From positions 191,277 to 255,276 of the forward strand of contig MSJH02000841.1 of assembly GCA_001931875.2 (NCBI GenBank): a stretch of 64,000 bases of DNA, read 5' to 3'. How positions within the stretch are numbered: position 1 is the stretch's first letter; each line of letters opens with the position of its first letter. The position numbers were made by a program, and so were the translations under genes. The notes under the pieces are model-generated. The model was not told the origin of the DNA, did not search any database, and saw only the letters and a program-made list of their open reading frames with translations. Shown one piece after another: positions 23,310 to 35,400 of the stretch. The DNA is from Byssochlamys sp. IMV 00236. Its lineage: Eukaryota > Ascomycota > Eurotiomycetes > Eurotiales > Thermoascaceae.

Positions 23310-24643
23310 TGTGAACTATATAGTATATGTTAGGTATGTATCTGAAACGGGTACGGGCAACAACGAATTTCTCAAGAAATCAGCCCTTTCAGAAAGAGAT
23401 CTTCGAGTAGAAAAAGAGAAATCAATGTATAAAATCAATGGAAATACCCCTCCATTTATCTGTCCTCGACCCCTCCAGCGCACGGCCCATGACCGAGGGC
23501 GTTATCGTAGCCTGGATCATCTCCATAGGATGGCAGCGCCGACGGCAGGTAAAGCGGAGGAGGGGGAAACCAGTCTTGTTCCTGAATTGCAGCATCCAGA
23601 TTGGTCTAGAGACAACATCGGCCGAGACTGCGTATCCAGTGGTGGTTGTCATCGTCGCTGGTTGGAGCTTCAGAATGGCGCAATCTGGGGGCCCCGATGT
23701 TGTGATGGGCGACCGGCCGATCAGCAGCTTCACGATCCGCACAATCGGGAAAAGAAGGAGATCTGACACGGTCGGAAAACAGTGATCCTCAATCGTACGT
23801 TAATTGCCATCATTCTTGATGCATAGTGTCAATGGGCTTTTCTGCAGGATGAGGTGGGCTGGAAACAGTATATCAACATGCGATATTGTTCCGAGTCTGT
23901 CTGGGGTGTCCGCGCAGTAAGTAAGTACAGTAACTACTTACTTGGCCAAGAACGTATAAAGTTCGCACGCGCAATGGAATTCAATAACCTCCCACTGTAA
24001 TACTTACGGAAGGGCCTAGAAATGATAAGATGGGACCAAATGATCAGCTTAGTAAACGTAATAAATAATATATCATGTCGGCCGTGGCACCAATTCGAAT
24101 CTTAGATACTATCTACTCTATGAGTATAAGTTAGCCGTACCATTCTCCTATCTATACTGGACTGTATCTGGCATAATCCTTCCACAGCAAGCAAATGCCC
24201 ATCAAAAGCGATCCTCTAGAATGAGACAGACTCGCAATAATTAACGGTGTTTCATGATATTAACTTCCACGATGGCGCCATATCTCCCCGATCTGCACAA
24301 TACACTAAAGATGGCTCTCCCACTGTGCCGGGTTCCACGGAGTGTTCTTCTGTATTCGGATAGTTCGTTTATATCGTGCTTGGAGTAGTATCGAATACAT
24401 GAAGAAATATTGTCTAATTATTTTATTATGGTTCGTTTGTTCCTAGGATTCAAGTACTACTATACCCAAGTACCTGTCCTCTATCGCTGCATGCTGAATT
24501 AGACATCGTATTTAGCTTGATACTTCTGTACAGATAATCAATAAACAGAAATCAGACACCCGGAATTACAGCAGAATCAATCCCGAGATTTAAATACTTC
24601 CTCAAAGCTGGCCCCCCCGTCCCCCGCATTACTACTTCACCAT
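23310..24643. other. Intergenic region, no supported gene
   Basis: The 1.3 kb contain the dioxygenase promoter and the lactonase 3' flank. Overlapping frames of 115 codons run on opposite strands at about 23422-23785. Neither shows a family motif, and frames that mirror each other like this usually reflect base composition. From 23900 the sequence is AT-rich and featureless. Confidence 0.5.
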
Positions 24644-25989
24644 CTACTCCCAGATCACACTGCTCAGTCCCTCCGCTGCTCCCACTGTCCCTGGCTCACC
24701 AACAGCCAGATTCGCAACCTCATCGCCCAATTGGCCCGTATGGGGATCCCTCTGCACAATGGCCACATTCGACGAAGCTTGATTTCCAATAGCGACCAAG
24801 TCCCCTTGCTTATTGATCGCAAACGTACGCGGGACAGTCCCAAACGAAGAGCTCAGACGCTGGAAACTAACCGCGCCCGTGGTGTTCAGCGAGAGAGTAG
24901 CCAGGGAGTCATTAGGTGGGAAGGCGTGATCGCTGCGGATGGAGATGTACAGGTACGGTTGCTCTAGCCGGATCTCAGCGACGGTGGCGCTGCTGGGCAG
25001 AGCGGTACCGTTGGGGTAGGGATAGAGGGCCTGTGTCTCGTTGAAACCGAGACAGTCGCTCTGCATGTCGTACGAGACGGAATACGCCGTCACTTTGTTG
25101 CCGAGCTCGCCCACGACGTACAGGACGGTCTCTGCAAGGCTTCTCTTCTGTCTGAGGAGACGCGGTGATGATGCTCCCGGCGTCCAGAAGACTCCATGTC
25201 GCGGTCCCGTACCGGGGGTTACCTTGAGGCCCGGACACGCCTTCAGGGACCCAGAGCTGGGATCGATCCTGTAAACGCGAACTAGATCCGATCCCAGATC
25301 CGGGGAGAGGAGGAAAGTCCCCGTCGGGTCGAGGAAGACTTCATGCGGATGCGGCGCGTCCTGACGCGAAGGGACAGCTCCGGGCTTCGAGAGTGTGAAG
25401 TTGAATATTTGGAGAGCCTGCGTGTTCGATCTCAATGGCAATGGGAACGTTGACAGAGCGGAGCCCTCGCTGGAGGAGGAGCCAAGGAAGGCCACATATC
25501 AGCGATCTACATACACGAGACAATGCGATATATGAATGGGGAAATAAGAAAAGAATAAACAGGTGGGTAATAATCGACATACTAATGCGCGATGGCAATA
25601 AACTTCTTCCCATCGTCCCTGTTGTAGATCACATTATTCACTCCACCTCCGATCGTGTTGACCTTTGCGATCTCCGACAATCTCCCGTCCGCAGCAGCTG
25701 CCAACGCCGTCAGCGAGCCGGGCGACGTTCTGCTCCCACTCTCATCAGAGCAATACAGCACGCGCGTCGACGCGTCAAACGTCAACCAGCTGGGCATCGA
25801 GCCGCACGTCTTCAGCGCCGCTGTCTGGGACAGCGTGTACTTGACGGCGGCAGAACCATCGGTGCGGTCCTGCGGGCCAGGGATGGAGGTGAGAGCGAGA
25901 GAGTAGACATTGCCATTGTAATGGGAGACGTAGAGGTTGGATGCCGCAGCAAGGGCGGGGAGGGAAAGGACAGAGAAAAGAGCGCGCAT
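24644..25989 (-). CDS. Secreted lactonase-type seven-bladed beta-propeller
   Basis: Two exons (25989-25583 and 25469-24644) give 410 residues. The intron uses GTATGT and the acceptor CTCCAG at 25470-25475; a nearer TGTAG would create a stop. The junction reads IAIAHYEGSALSTFPL. The family (6-phosphogluconolactonase / carboxy-cis,cis-muconate cyclase, Pfam Lactonase) is recognised from NVIYN near the intron and DAPHPHEVFLDPTGTFLLSPDLGSD, GPRHGVFW, LYVVGELGNKVTAYS, FAINKQGDLVAIGNQ. An N-terminal signal peptide (MRALFSVLSLPALAAAS) suggests secretion, unlike the cytosolic pentose-phosphate enzyme. The likely role is opening or closing lactone rings outside the cell, perhaps of aromatic breakdown products; this is inference. 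Confidence 0.85.
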
Positions 25990-27546
25990 TTCGGTGGGTT
26001 GTCAATATAGAACGAAGGGGACGAAATGGATACTCAGTATCTCTACAGTGGATATAACTGTCAAAGAGCGGGGCTTTTGCGATCCTGAGAGAAGCTGAAG
26101 TTATCCCTGTCTGCGAGGATCCAATTGAGAATGTCACGAGGCGTTGAGCGCTCTGGAATGTAGGAGATCACATCAAATATGCTATTATTTATTCCCGGGG
26201 AGGATGTCTCCGCCTGAGTGATCAGATAAAATAGAGGAGAATTATGGAAGATTGCGACTTATGTAGGTAAGATCTGGTGGAGCATGCTAGGCCTTACTGT
26301 AGTGGGGAGACGCGGGGGAGCTATTAATACCCTACTACCCGACTATTAAGTAACTAGACTAACAATCATAGCAACATCTATTAAACATCTGTTTGTCTGA
26401 AGAAAACAGCAAACAAAGATTCGCAGGACCGGCCTCTTGCCAAGAAGTACTAGGGGTACTATTTACTGTATCCTAGTGGATTAACTAGTGATGATTACCT
26501 ATGTACTTTTCGTCCCAGAATTGCATTTACGAGGTACTACTAATTAGAAATCGATTCATTAAATCGGTGACAGAAAAGGGCGAAAAGACCAGACTATTTC
26601 CGCGTGCTGTCGCAGGATATATCCTTAACTAAGTAAGAGAAAAAAAAATTACTTAGAGAACACTTTACAACAGAGCATCAACTTACAAGTGCCTAATTTA
26701 ACTAATAATCTCAAGTTGTTTAACATAAAACTGCCAAATAAATTTATGCAATGTACAGTACTAGTTATAGTATTTCCTCTAGCCAATTTCCGCCCAATCA
26801 CGGGTTAACTTTGTACGTACTGTATGTATGTATGGTAGTACCACACTACTTAGCCACACGACCATGCGAGGGACATAACTACATAGGTATCCATGATTTG
26901 TAACGGCTGCTAATATGCCATCTATAAGGGTAAAAGCGAATCGTATCAGGCGTGCTTATGAAGATTAATGTTAATTCTCACTCATGAAATAAAACAGGGG
27001 ATCCTGGATTGATATATAGAAATCAAATCAAAAGAATAATGCCTATTAAATACACGCTGTATAGGTTATGGTTAAGACTTGACGCTCTTTTTCTCTTACA
27101 GGTTATGTATATATCTATACTTTCTTTTCCACGCGCAGGATTCTACGTACCCGGGACAAATATTTAACAATCAATTAGAACACGATCTCAATAATAGATA
27201 TATAGTCCTTTCTATCTAATCGTGTTTAGTCCTATGGAGATTTTATCCAAATATCCTGCAGAACTGATAGATAGTAAGTGAGTAAATGTACAAGTAAACT
27301 TTTCGATTCGAATCTATTCTATTCTATTCTATCTCATTGAAAGAAAGTACACAAGACTGGGGAGATGAATAAAAAAAGAAAACAAAAGATAGTGCTCATA
27401 TGAAACGCACACATGCACGCTGCGCTTATGGATGTCAAATTCCCACTTCTCGGATCCTCTCTCTCTCTCTCCATATATATATATATATATATACAACATA
27501 GCCATACCTATCTCAATTCAAATTCTGCATATTCCATACTTGATTA
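25990..27546. other. AT-rich intergenic region, no gene seen
   Basis: The 1.6 kb are AT-rich with many stops in all frames. They include short repeats: TATG units at about 26822-26834, ATTCT units at about 27312-27331, and a CT/AT microsatellite at 27457-27493. No coding or RNA signal is recognised. Confidence 0.6.
27457..27493. repeat. (CT)n followed by (AT)n microsatellite
   Basis: About seven CT units pass into CC and then about ten AT units, just downstream of the glutamine amidotransferase stop, so probably in or beyond its 3' UTR. Confidence 0.9.
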
Positions 27547-28662
27547 TCATCGCACATCCAACAAAGGCGGAGTAATCAAACCGTTCGGCGAAAGGACACG
27601 TTCTCGAACATCATCATCGACTTTCTCTCCCGCTAAAGTCCTCGCGTTCGCACCACCATCCTCACCGGCCAAAAACAGAAGCACGATTTCAGCAGCTAAT
27701 TTCGAGTCGTCATGATCCTCCACGCCCGATTGCGGCAAGTCTCCAACCTGATACAAAAACGCAGCCACGTCTTCAGCGGGCCATCCGGCACGACGGCCGA
27801 ATTCAATACACGTCTCGCGATTGACGAAAGTGTCGAATTCAAAGTGACCTTGGTAAGTTAGGATGCGGGCCGGGTAATAGAGGCCCTGGATGGGACATTT
27901 TTCTGTACTCCCGATATTGATCCACTGAGCGGGAAGATTGGGCTCTGTAGGGTTTGCAAGAGCCGCCGTCTCGTCCGATAATGCCATGACGCGATCTCCG
28001 TGGATGAGTTGAAGACGGAGTTTCCTGTCCGGAAGAGTCGCGAGGGGCGGGAATGCGTTGACGAATTCATCGCGGAGGGATATTGGGATGACTCCCACTT
28101 CGTATCCTAATGGACAGGCTGCGACGGAGACGTAGCCTTTCTCCGTGGTGATATCAGAACCGGCCGCGAAGGTAGACTCTAATTGTCGTCCCGCGAATTG
28201 GGGATTGTGCCATGAAAGCAACGCCTGGGCCACGATCTGATGCCCGAAACATGACCCGAAGATCTTCACTTCTGGGTAGTTCTCATACACGGTATGAATG
28301 AATGACTGCAATTGTACGATCCACGGACACATTTCCAGATTATACGCCGAGGCAGACGATCCGGTGATTAGGATCGCGTCAATTGGGCCCAGAGGACCAA
28401 AGGATCGGTCCCCATCGTCCTGGACTGAGCGTGGTTTATTCCTTAATAGTTCTAGAGGCGGTAGGACTCCGCCCACTGCGTCGTATGCTGTGGTTTCTAT
28501 CTCCACGGGACCGTTCTTGAGGAGGGAAGACGTGTTCAATCGTGCGGCAGCAGCTTGGAGAAGAACTCGGAATTGAGAGCTATAGAGACCGCGAGCAGCG
28601 TAGACACGTGGAACAGGCACGTCCGTGTCGAGGACAGCGACATGGATGCGGCGCGATGCCAT
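27547..28662 (-). CDS. Class I glutamine amidotransferase-like protein
   Basis: An intronless frame of 371 residues with the ATG at 28662. It opens with a Rossmann-like strand (IHVAVLDTDVPVP). It has DAILITGSSASAYN (oxyanion-hole strand), the nucleophile elbow GSCFGHQIVAQAL with Cys near 138, and QGHFEFD with the catalytic His near 273, the next acidic residue being the third triad candidate. Stand-alone proteins of this class in fungi are annotated as GMP synthase-like or class I glutamine amidotransferases; the family also includes peptidases acting on gamma-glutamyl bonds. There is no synthase domain, so it is not GMP or anthranilate synthase. Substrate unknown; likely cytosolic. Confidence 0.85.
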   Translation of the reverse strand: MASRRIHVAVLDTDVPVPRVYAARGLYSSQFRVLLQAAAARLNTSSLLKNGPVEIETTAYDAVGGVLPPLELLRNKPRSVQDDGDRSFGPLGPIDAILITGSSASAYNLEMCPWIVQLQSFIHTVYENYPEVKIFGSCFGHQIVAQALLSWHNPQFAGRQLESTFAAGSDITTEKGYVSVAACPLGYEVGVIPISLRDEFVNAFPPLATLPDRKLRLQLIHGDRVMALSDETAALANPTEPNLPAQWINIGSTEKCPIQGLYYPARILTYQGHFEFDTFVNRETCIEFGRRAGWPAEDVAAFLYQVGDLPQSGVEDHDDSKLAAEIVLLFLAGEDGGANARTLAGEKVDDDVRERVLSPNGLITPPLLDVR

Positions 28663-30417
28663 GAAGAATAATGAATAGTACCTTCTCTGCAGGGAAAGAA
28701 AGGAAGCGCTTATCGCTAGAGATAGTTAAGAGGTAGTTACTGCACGGATATACCTGGTCTTACCCGCTACTGAGCTGGAAACGCTGAGGAAGATATTGGA
28801 ACTAAGAAAGGAGTGGATAGCAGTGTTAGTTAACTGGTGAATGTAAATCACAAAAAAGACACAAATCTGTACAGGTCTTGAGGCAGTTGTTGATGTGTGG
28901 GAAATCGGAGGGAAATTAATTCGGGTCGGGGATGTCTGATAAGATAGCGGTGGGCCGTGGCGGCGAATGCTATACCTCATACATCGCCTCCCCCAAATAG
29001 AAAGGCCTATTATAACAAATTGTATTGCTCCACACAAGGCAAAGGGGACTACGTTATGCCTATATCAATTTACCTTCGTATACTTATATTGACTGGCTCG
29101 TGAGTCTAGGGGGGCTACTGTAAGTTTGCATGACCCGCAAAATCCGTTCCCGGTCATTATAGAAGACCCAAAAGGAGCATAATGGAGTATAATATAAACT
29201 ACAGCAATTTAGGAAAGGAATCGATACAAAGATTTAATATTAATATGTCAGACTAAGTGCTCTATAGCTTTCTTCAAGACGCGTTGAGCTCACATATAAA
29301 GCTACTCTCGAGCAGTAGAACCAACCGGTCCAGAACGATTATCTTTCTATCTTCCTCAGGAGACACATGAGTTCCCAGAGCATGAAGTTCAAGGGATATC
29401 ATGGGTAATCATGGAATAAAAAAACAGATAGTAATATCTAATCCAATTGAAACACAGTGAGACATTAGTGTTCTCCGCTGATAGACCCGATCTCCTGGTC
29501 GAAGCTGAAAATTGTCACTTATCGACAAAGCAGAATATGTTTACTTATTTCTTGCTCAGGCAAGAAATTCAAGAAGTCGAATCTCTCGTCATTATAATAG
29601 TAGAAATCGAGCAGTAGCTCGCTAACTCCTGGAGAGGCCTGCAATTGACTGCGATCGCGAACAACTTCCTAATTAGGCAATTAGCTCCTGGCAAGATAGC
29701 GCGTCCGGAAGGACTCGGCCAAGAACAATAATATATATCGAATAATGCCACCAAATAGAAGTAGCTGCTAGTCATACTCCTGACCCATAAAATTCTATCT
29801 ATGCTTCAGCGAAAAAGATGGCTGCAGCTTGCCAAATATTGCTGCAAGACCCGGGATGCACACAAATCGACAAATAAATTGCTACGAGGTATCTTGTCCT
29901 AGCGGATGTCATGTTTGATCGTCCCAAGTATGCCTGAAAAGAGAATCAACGAGCCCAACGTATAATGACGGCAGAAGCAAAACCAGAATCAAATCAATCT
30001 AAATTCGAGCGTAGTGCGGCGATGCGTCCAGGAAGACCTGTGTTTTCTGTAAATGGCAAACTCAATCCAACCAACCAAAAGGACGCCTGACGATACGCCT
30101 TACGACGCTTATTCTTTGTGGTAGCTCTCGCCGATCCTAGCAGTATCCTGACTTGCGCGGACTCGGTCAAGAGACGAAGTCGCAGAGGAGCGGAGACATG
30201 TGATCAACACAGAGTGCATCCTCCAGCGACGTATATACAGCGTGAGACCCAGAAAAGCTTAGATTTTTAACAAGCGCCAGGACCGTTAGTCATAGGGTAT
30301 GTTGAGTCGGAACTGCACAATAGCCTCCCATAAAATCGTGAAAAGAAAACAGTCTCATAAATGAGAGTAAGGGTCATGAGTCAGTAGAAAAAAAAAAAAA
30401 TTGACAAAGATCGTACT
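28663..30417. other. AT-rich intergenic region, no supported gene
   Basis: The first ~150 bp are the amidotransferase promoter side. The remainder to 30417 has only short frames. The 68-codon frame at 29569-29775 (-) is not recognisable. A poly-A tract sits at 30388-30401 beside the 3' end of the next gene. No tRNA or transposon ends are seen. Confidence 0.5.
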
Positions 30418-32410
30418 TCACCTGAAGTCCAGCTGGAAGGCCTTCCACTTCCCTCCGACTGTCCGACATCGTGGACAGCCTCTCGGGTTAGGAAAGCTCG
30501 TCGGGCCAGGAGTGCTGCGATGGCTCCCGCTTCCAGCGGAGCCATTCCCTGGACTGTTGATTGGGTTCAAGATCGATGTGGTTGGGCTGCTGCTGATGAA
30601 CATTCCCACACACTCTCTGCAGACACCACAGATACATTCAGTGCAGGCGTAACACTCCGCCAACGGCCACGGGCGTGCACAGTTGGCGCAGTAGATCTGA
30701 ATTTCTTTGCTTCTGTGGGAAGCAGGCGTAGGGTTTGACAAGCGATGCTGTGGACGCTGGTGGTTTTGATATCCTTGTGAAGATGGGAACATGTTCAAAG
30801 AATGCACAGGACTCGAATCTGAGTTGGCTGACGAGGGCAGCCCCGAGCCTGACATGTGGAAATTCCTCCCGGAAACTGAAGATCCTGAATCGATAGAGGA
30901 CTCAATCGAAGGAAAGGGCTCCAGATCCGGGTCACGACCACGGTGGATGTCGAACGGAGGAGGGGTGTGTGCCTTCTGCAGGGGCGACGCAGTGTACGAC
31001 AGGGGCGCGAAAGGCCGGTGCGATGATGGGGGCGGTAGTCCAGACGCCGACTGAAATGCAGGAGGCAATGAAGCCCGATTTTTGAGGCCCGATGGCGCTG
31101 ACGTGGCGCTGGTCAATGGAGGTACAGAGGGTGAATGCGGGACCTGCATATAATGTGTGTGTTAGTGACAAAGATGGAGTGAAGCTGCCACGACCTGAAG
31201 ACAAGAGTCGCGAACTGATCTATTACTCGCGCAACCTGATGCACATACCGGAGTGAGATCACCATCATCATCCGCTTCGGTAGCAGACGTCGCTGCTTCG
31301 ATGAGATCCTCCCAGCGCTTTCCCTGTACCCATGCGGCCGTTTGCGGCTCTGCAGAAAGCGCTTTGCGATCATTGAGACTCGGGCGCCGTCCGTACTCCT
31401 TGGACTTGGTGCGTTCGTGCTTCGGTCTCCGAGCGTTCTGCGTGATCGATGACTTCCGCGCTCTCTGGATCTTGTCTCTCCGTTGAATGGGCGGCAGCGT
31501 TGAGGAACGGCCCGGGGGCGAGTGTCCCAGGATCGAGGGCAGCAACTCCCGCGGCTGAGTGGACTTGAACGGGGGCAGAGACTCCTGTTTGAAATGGTCG
31601 CGCAATGGTGGCAGCTCGATGGAGGTGCGCATGCGGTCCCGTCCGATATCGTTATCGGAATGCATATCCTTTTGCGATGCGCAACAGGGTCAGCAAGACG
31701 TTCCTGACGGACAGACTGTGCCCGGCGGAGGCCAGAAGAGGGCACTCTACCATTTCAGACTCCCAATCTGAAGCCAAACGATGGTGATGCAATTGCGCCA
31801 GCGCGACGGCCGCGGTAGCCGCCGCGGGGTGCGCCTCATCGATGGCGCGCGGGGTTACGGGAGAGCTTGCATCCGCAACGTAGATATCTCGATCCGCTAT
31901 ATCTAGCACCTGTCAGCCTTCCGTACTGGGATTGACGGACCCAGCCGGGGTTGGAACGCACCATGGTGTCTGCGCGACTGAGTCGCATTGGGCGGGTTGA
32001 GGTGAGCCCGCTGGTCCAGGGGAGTATTGACCATCAACTGGAAGCTCTCCTCCGTGGCAGGGAGCTTCGGGATGTAGTGACTCGGGTGGGCTCTTCTGAT
32101 ATGCTCCTGCATGGAGCGATAGCGTTTCTCCTACATGACGATGTTCCCGGTCAGATGCTTACCATCCCTTTTTTTTGTTTCTTTTGTCTTTTTTTACTCA
32201 CTGCCCCGCGTGCACTCCAGGAGCTGGGGGAAGCAGTTCCCCTCGGTGCACGCAGGCGCAGATCTGGAGACGGGAGACGGCACTCACCCCCAAGCATCGT
32301 TTCCGGCAATTGGAGCCATCGTTGTTGGTCAACGGGCAGACGACCTCATTGTTGGCATCGGAGACGGAAAAAGAGCTGGTCAGGGAAGCTCGTGGTGGCA
32401 TGGTCTGCAT
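30418..32410 (-). CDS. Double zinc-binding protein (C2H2-like N-terminus, RING-like C-terminus), unknown function
   Basis: Five exons: 32410-32288, 32130-31962, 31902-31751, 31668-31249 and 31143-30418, 529 residues. The third donor (GTAGAG after WESEM) is the least certain; a donor 42 bp further on (GTCAGG) also keeps frame. The N-terminus has C25-x9-C35 and H51-x4-H56 in a block reading CRKRCLGEKRYRSMQEHIRRAHP, a C2H2-like finger. The middle is Ser/Pro-rich. The C-terminus (440-529) has eight cysteines in CANC, CYACTECICGVCREC and then CPRC, a cross-brace pattern like a RING, followed by a basic/aromatic end WKAFQLDFR. The combination suggests a nuclear or ubiquitin-related regulator, but I know no established function. 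A second start ATG lies at 32401. Confidence 0.75.
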
Positions 32411-35400
32411 GTATCTCTCTCTCCCTTCTGCTGAGAGGTGGGGGGAGGAGGAGGAGGGGGGATGGATAACTGGGCGGGCAGCTGAGCACACCAGCAACGC
32501 CAGTGGGTTGCGACTTGGAGATCTGACGAGGAGATGAGATGAGACGAAACAGGATGAGCAGGATCAATCAGAGGGAGATCAATGGTGCGAAGAAGGACAA
32601 ATGCTCGCTATGCATGCTCTCGACGAACGGATCGGCCGTGGTGAAGGGATGTTTTTTGCTGGATCGAAGAAAGAAAAAACGAGATCAGAGCTGAGGCATA
32701 ATTTTTCTCTGGACGAGGAAAGGGAAGCGATCAGAGGGGCGGATGGGGGAGGCTGAGCTAGAGGATTAATTATCGGGAGGCAACAGGCAGTTCGCAGGGG
32801 GGGGTTGTTTCCGGCACAGCTTAGCGCTAGTCCTGGGTTACTACTTTATGGTACATGGCTAAGCGGTGGATATAGTTAACTAGAAAATCAAGCATTCGAG
32901 TAGATTTATTTTAAATATATTATTATTTATGGCTGTAGATGAGAGTATAATTATATGTAGTAGTATTAGGAGAAGCCAGTGTAGCTCTCCTTATTATTGA
33001 TTATTATCTAGGGCGGGACGGCGCCTATCGATAAACCCATGAACGTGGGTGGGACAATCCACGATAACCAACGTCTCTGTACCAAGACACTATAGACACT
33101 ACCATATACACTCTACAAGTTAACCCTGCTATCCACGAGCAGTTCCTATCCTACGAGAATGTAATGTCGAGATGACCCGATATACAGCTGCTCGAGACCA
33201 ATGATCAGCGCGCTATCTCTTAGCATGTGCAGCTCTACTCGGGCGCGGCACGAGGCACTGAGGGGTTTTGGCGCTGGAACAGCACAGAAGCAGCAGCGAA
33301 GAAAGGAGGGGTTCCTGGCATGCGAGTGATCGTCCATGACTGGAAGAGAAAAAAAACAAGAGTGTCATCCCAAGTTACAGTATCTAGTATTATTGCTTGC
33401 TTGCACTGCATCTCGCAGCACGACTGCCTTTCCTGTTCTCCGGAGACCGGTTTCGAAACCCCTCCCTCGGTTTTCTTCCTGAGCTTTCCAACCCGTCCCG
33501 GCTCATGATACGATCTACATACAATCCAACGCCACGTCTTTTTTTCTCTCTTTTTTTTTACTCTTCTTTTCAGGCAAGACTAATTTACCAGACTTCTCCT
33601 GAAGAATAAAAAAAAGATTAAAACGCATCCATGGTCCCTGGTCCTCGACGGAACGGACAGCTGAGCTGGAACGCTGAAACGACGAGCTTACCCGGAGCCA
33701 GAGCCCCGCCAGACCCCCTTACTCGCTACCTAAGTTAATCTAGTCTAAGATAGTCTAGTCTTCTGGAGCTTCGCAGCTCTCCCCAGCTCTCGACAGCTTC
33801 CAAGCTACTGGAGCTCACCCGAGCTTCGGGGCCCGCGGGTGGTGGCGAATTCTTCCTCCCACTTGGCGAGACTCCTCAACTCCAATAACAATAAAGACGG
33901 CACCGAAAAGACTTCGAGCTCCACCGCCGCCTGTTCCCGTGCCTGTCGAGTGGGCAAACAAAAAAGAAGAAAGGTGGAAAATTCGACACGGGATCTGGAA
34001 GAGGAGAGGGAGGGAGGGAACAGTGCCTATGACAGCGTCTGGAATGATTATTAGACTCTTTTTTCCAACGGCCGCGCCGTCTGGATGTGGTGGAGAGTTT
34101 GCTGCCCAATCCGTCCGCAAGCGAACGCACAGAGCTCCGGTCAATTCTCCCGTCAGTCCCTTCCGGCCGTGGGAGATCGTGAGATCCGATGCTCTCAGGG
34201 GATTATTGAGATGTCTACTAATAGCAAAGGAGTATACGCACCTTCACCGCAGATTCGATACCATATGCCGCAGCAGCCAAGGGGGGGCCTTGCTGGAACG
34301 ATCTCAGCTTCTCCATGGTGGACTCTGGACTCTGGAGCAGACCCTTCGAGCACCGGCAGCATTTGACTGGATGACCATTGGTTCTGGTCTGCGAACGTCC
34401 CGGCTACAACGGCCATTGGATCGATTCTCATCAAGCTCTGCTAGTTAGTTATCGGCTATCAGCAGATTCAGCATCCCCACCGGGGCCCTCGCGCAAGGAA
34501 TGTCGGACTGAGACTGACCTTTGACAAGCAGGAGCAGATCGTGCTGCGGTCCGCCGTGACGCGTATCCAGGAGAAAGAATGGTCCAAGATGATGGATCAT
34601 TATTCGAGTAGTCTATTATTATGTATGACCTTGTAGTCAAAAAGTTATCACTGCAAGGACTATACAGCTTGAGAGTACATTTCTGTTGCAACGTGACTCA
34701 TCATTGGCGCCAGAGCAACTAACTAACTAACATTCAACAAGACAAGAATCTCCCCCGCGGTTGGAGGAAATAATGTCTACCCCTACTGACAACCTTTTCT
34801 AGAATAACCAATCCGGCCCAGGCACAAATCACCCAGTGTGCTATCTAGCCCGTTCTTCTTACCCCTGCAGCCTTCGCTTTGGCTCCCCTCTCATGTTCCG
34901 CTCTGTTTCTATCTTCTTTTCTTTCGATGGAGCCCTCGAAATGTCTCTAGACAAACCGGTCGACCGCATTCGGTGCGCCCGCAGCTCAAGGCGGTCACGG
35001 CTTTCCGCCCTTCCGTGATTTGCCGCTCGGCTAGGATAATCCCGCTTACTTCTGCTGACCATAAGGCGGAAGAAACCAGATAGGAGAATATGCAGCTAGC
35101 CAAAAAAGAAGAAGAAAAAAATTTACCTACAAGCACCATCGATATTAATTGTGAATGGTAAAGGTAAATGGAGAAAGAATCAGGCTAGACAACAGTTCTC
35201 AATAACCGCACTCGATAGATAGTACTCTACTGTACTGTATAGTAGTACTATATAGTATAGACTGATAAACCCCCTCGTGGGCCTTATCGTAACTTATTTA
35301 TCTAATCGTCGCATGCTCAGCTATCTATCTAATCATTATCATATCGACTCACAGCTTCCAAGTACTACGTAGCGATGTATAGTTACTACAATACATAACA

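Noticed and set aside
22719..23333. Plus-strand open frame of 204 codons
   Set aside because: It lies exactly antisense to exon 1 of the dioxygenase, whose frame carries clear family motifs.
23422..23785. Opposing 115-codon frames on both strands
   Set aside because: Mirror-image frames without motifs usually result from base composition; neither can be supported.
10407..28662. Secondary-metabolite gene cluster
   Set aside because: A transporter, a dioxygenase and an amidotransferase occur, but they are spread over 18 kb among housekeeping genes, and no backbone synthase (PKS, NRPS, terpene cyclase) is present.
33939..34448. Plus-strand frame of 169 codons in the gene-free region
   Set aside because: It starts with GTG, its first ATG leaves about 139 codons, and no motif or homology pattern is recognised; kept only as part of the intergenic description.
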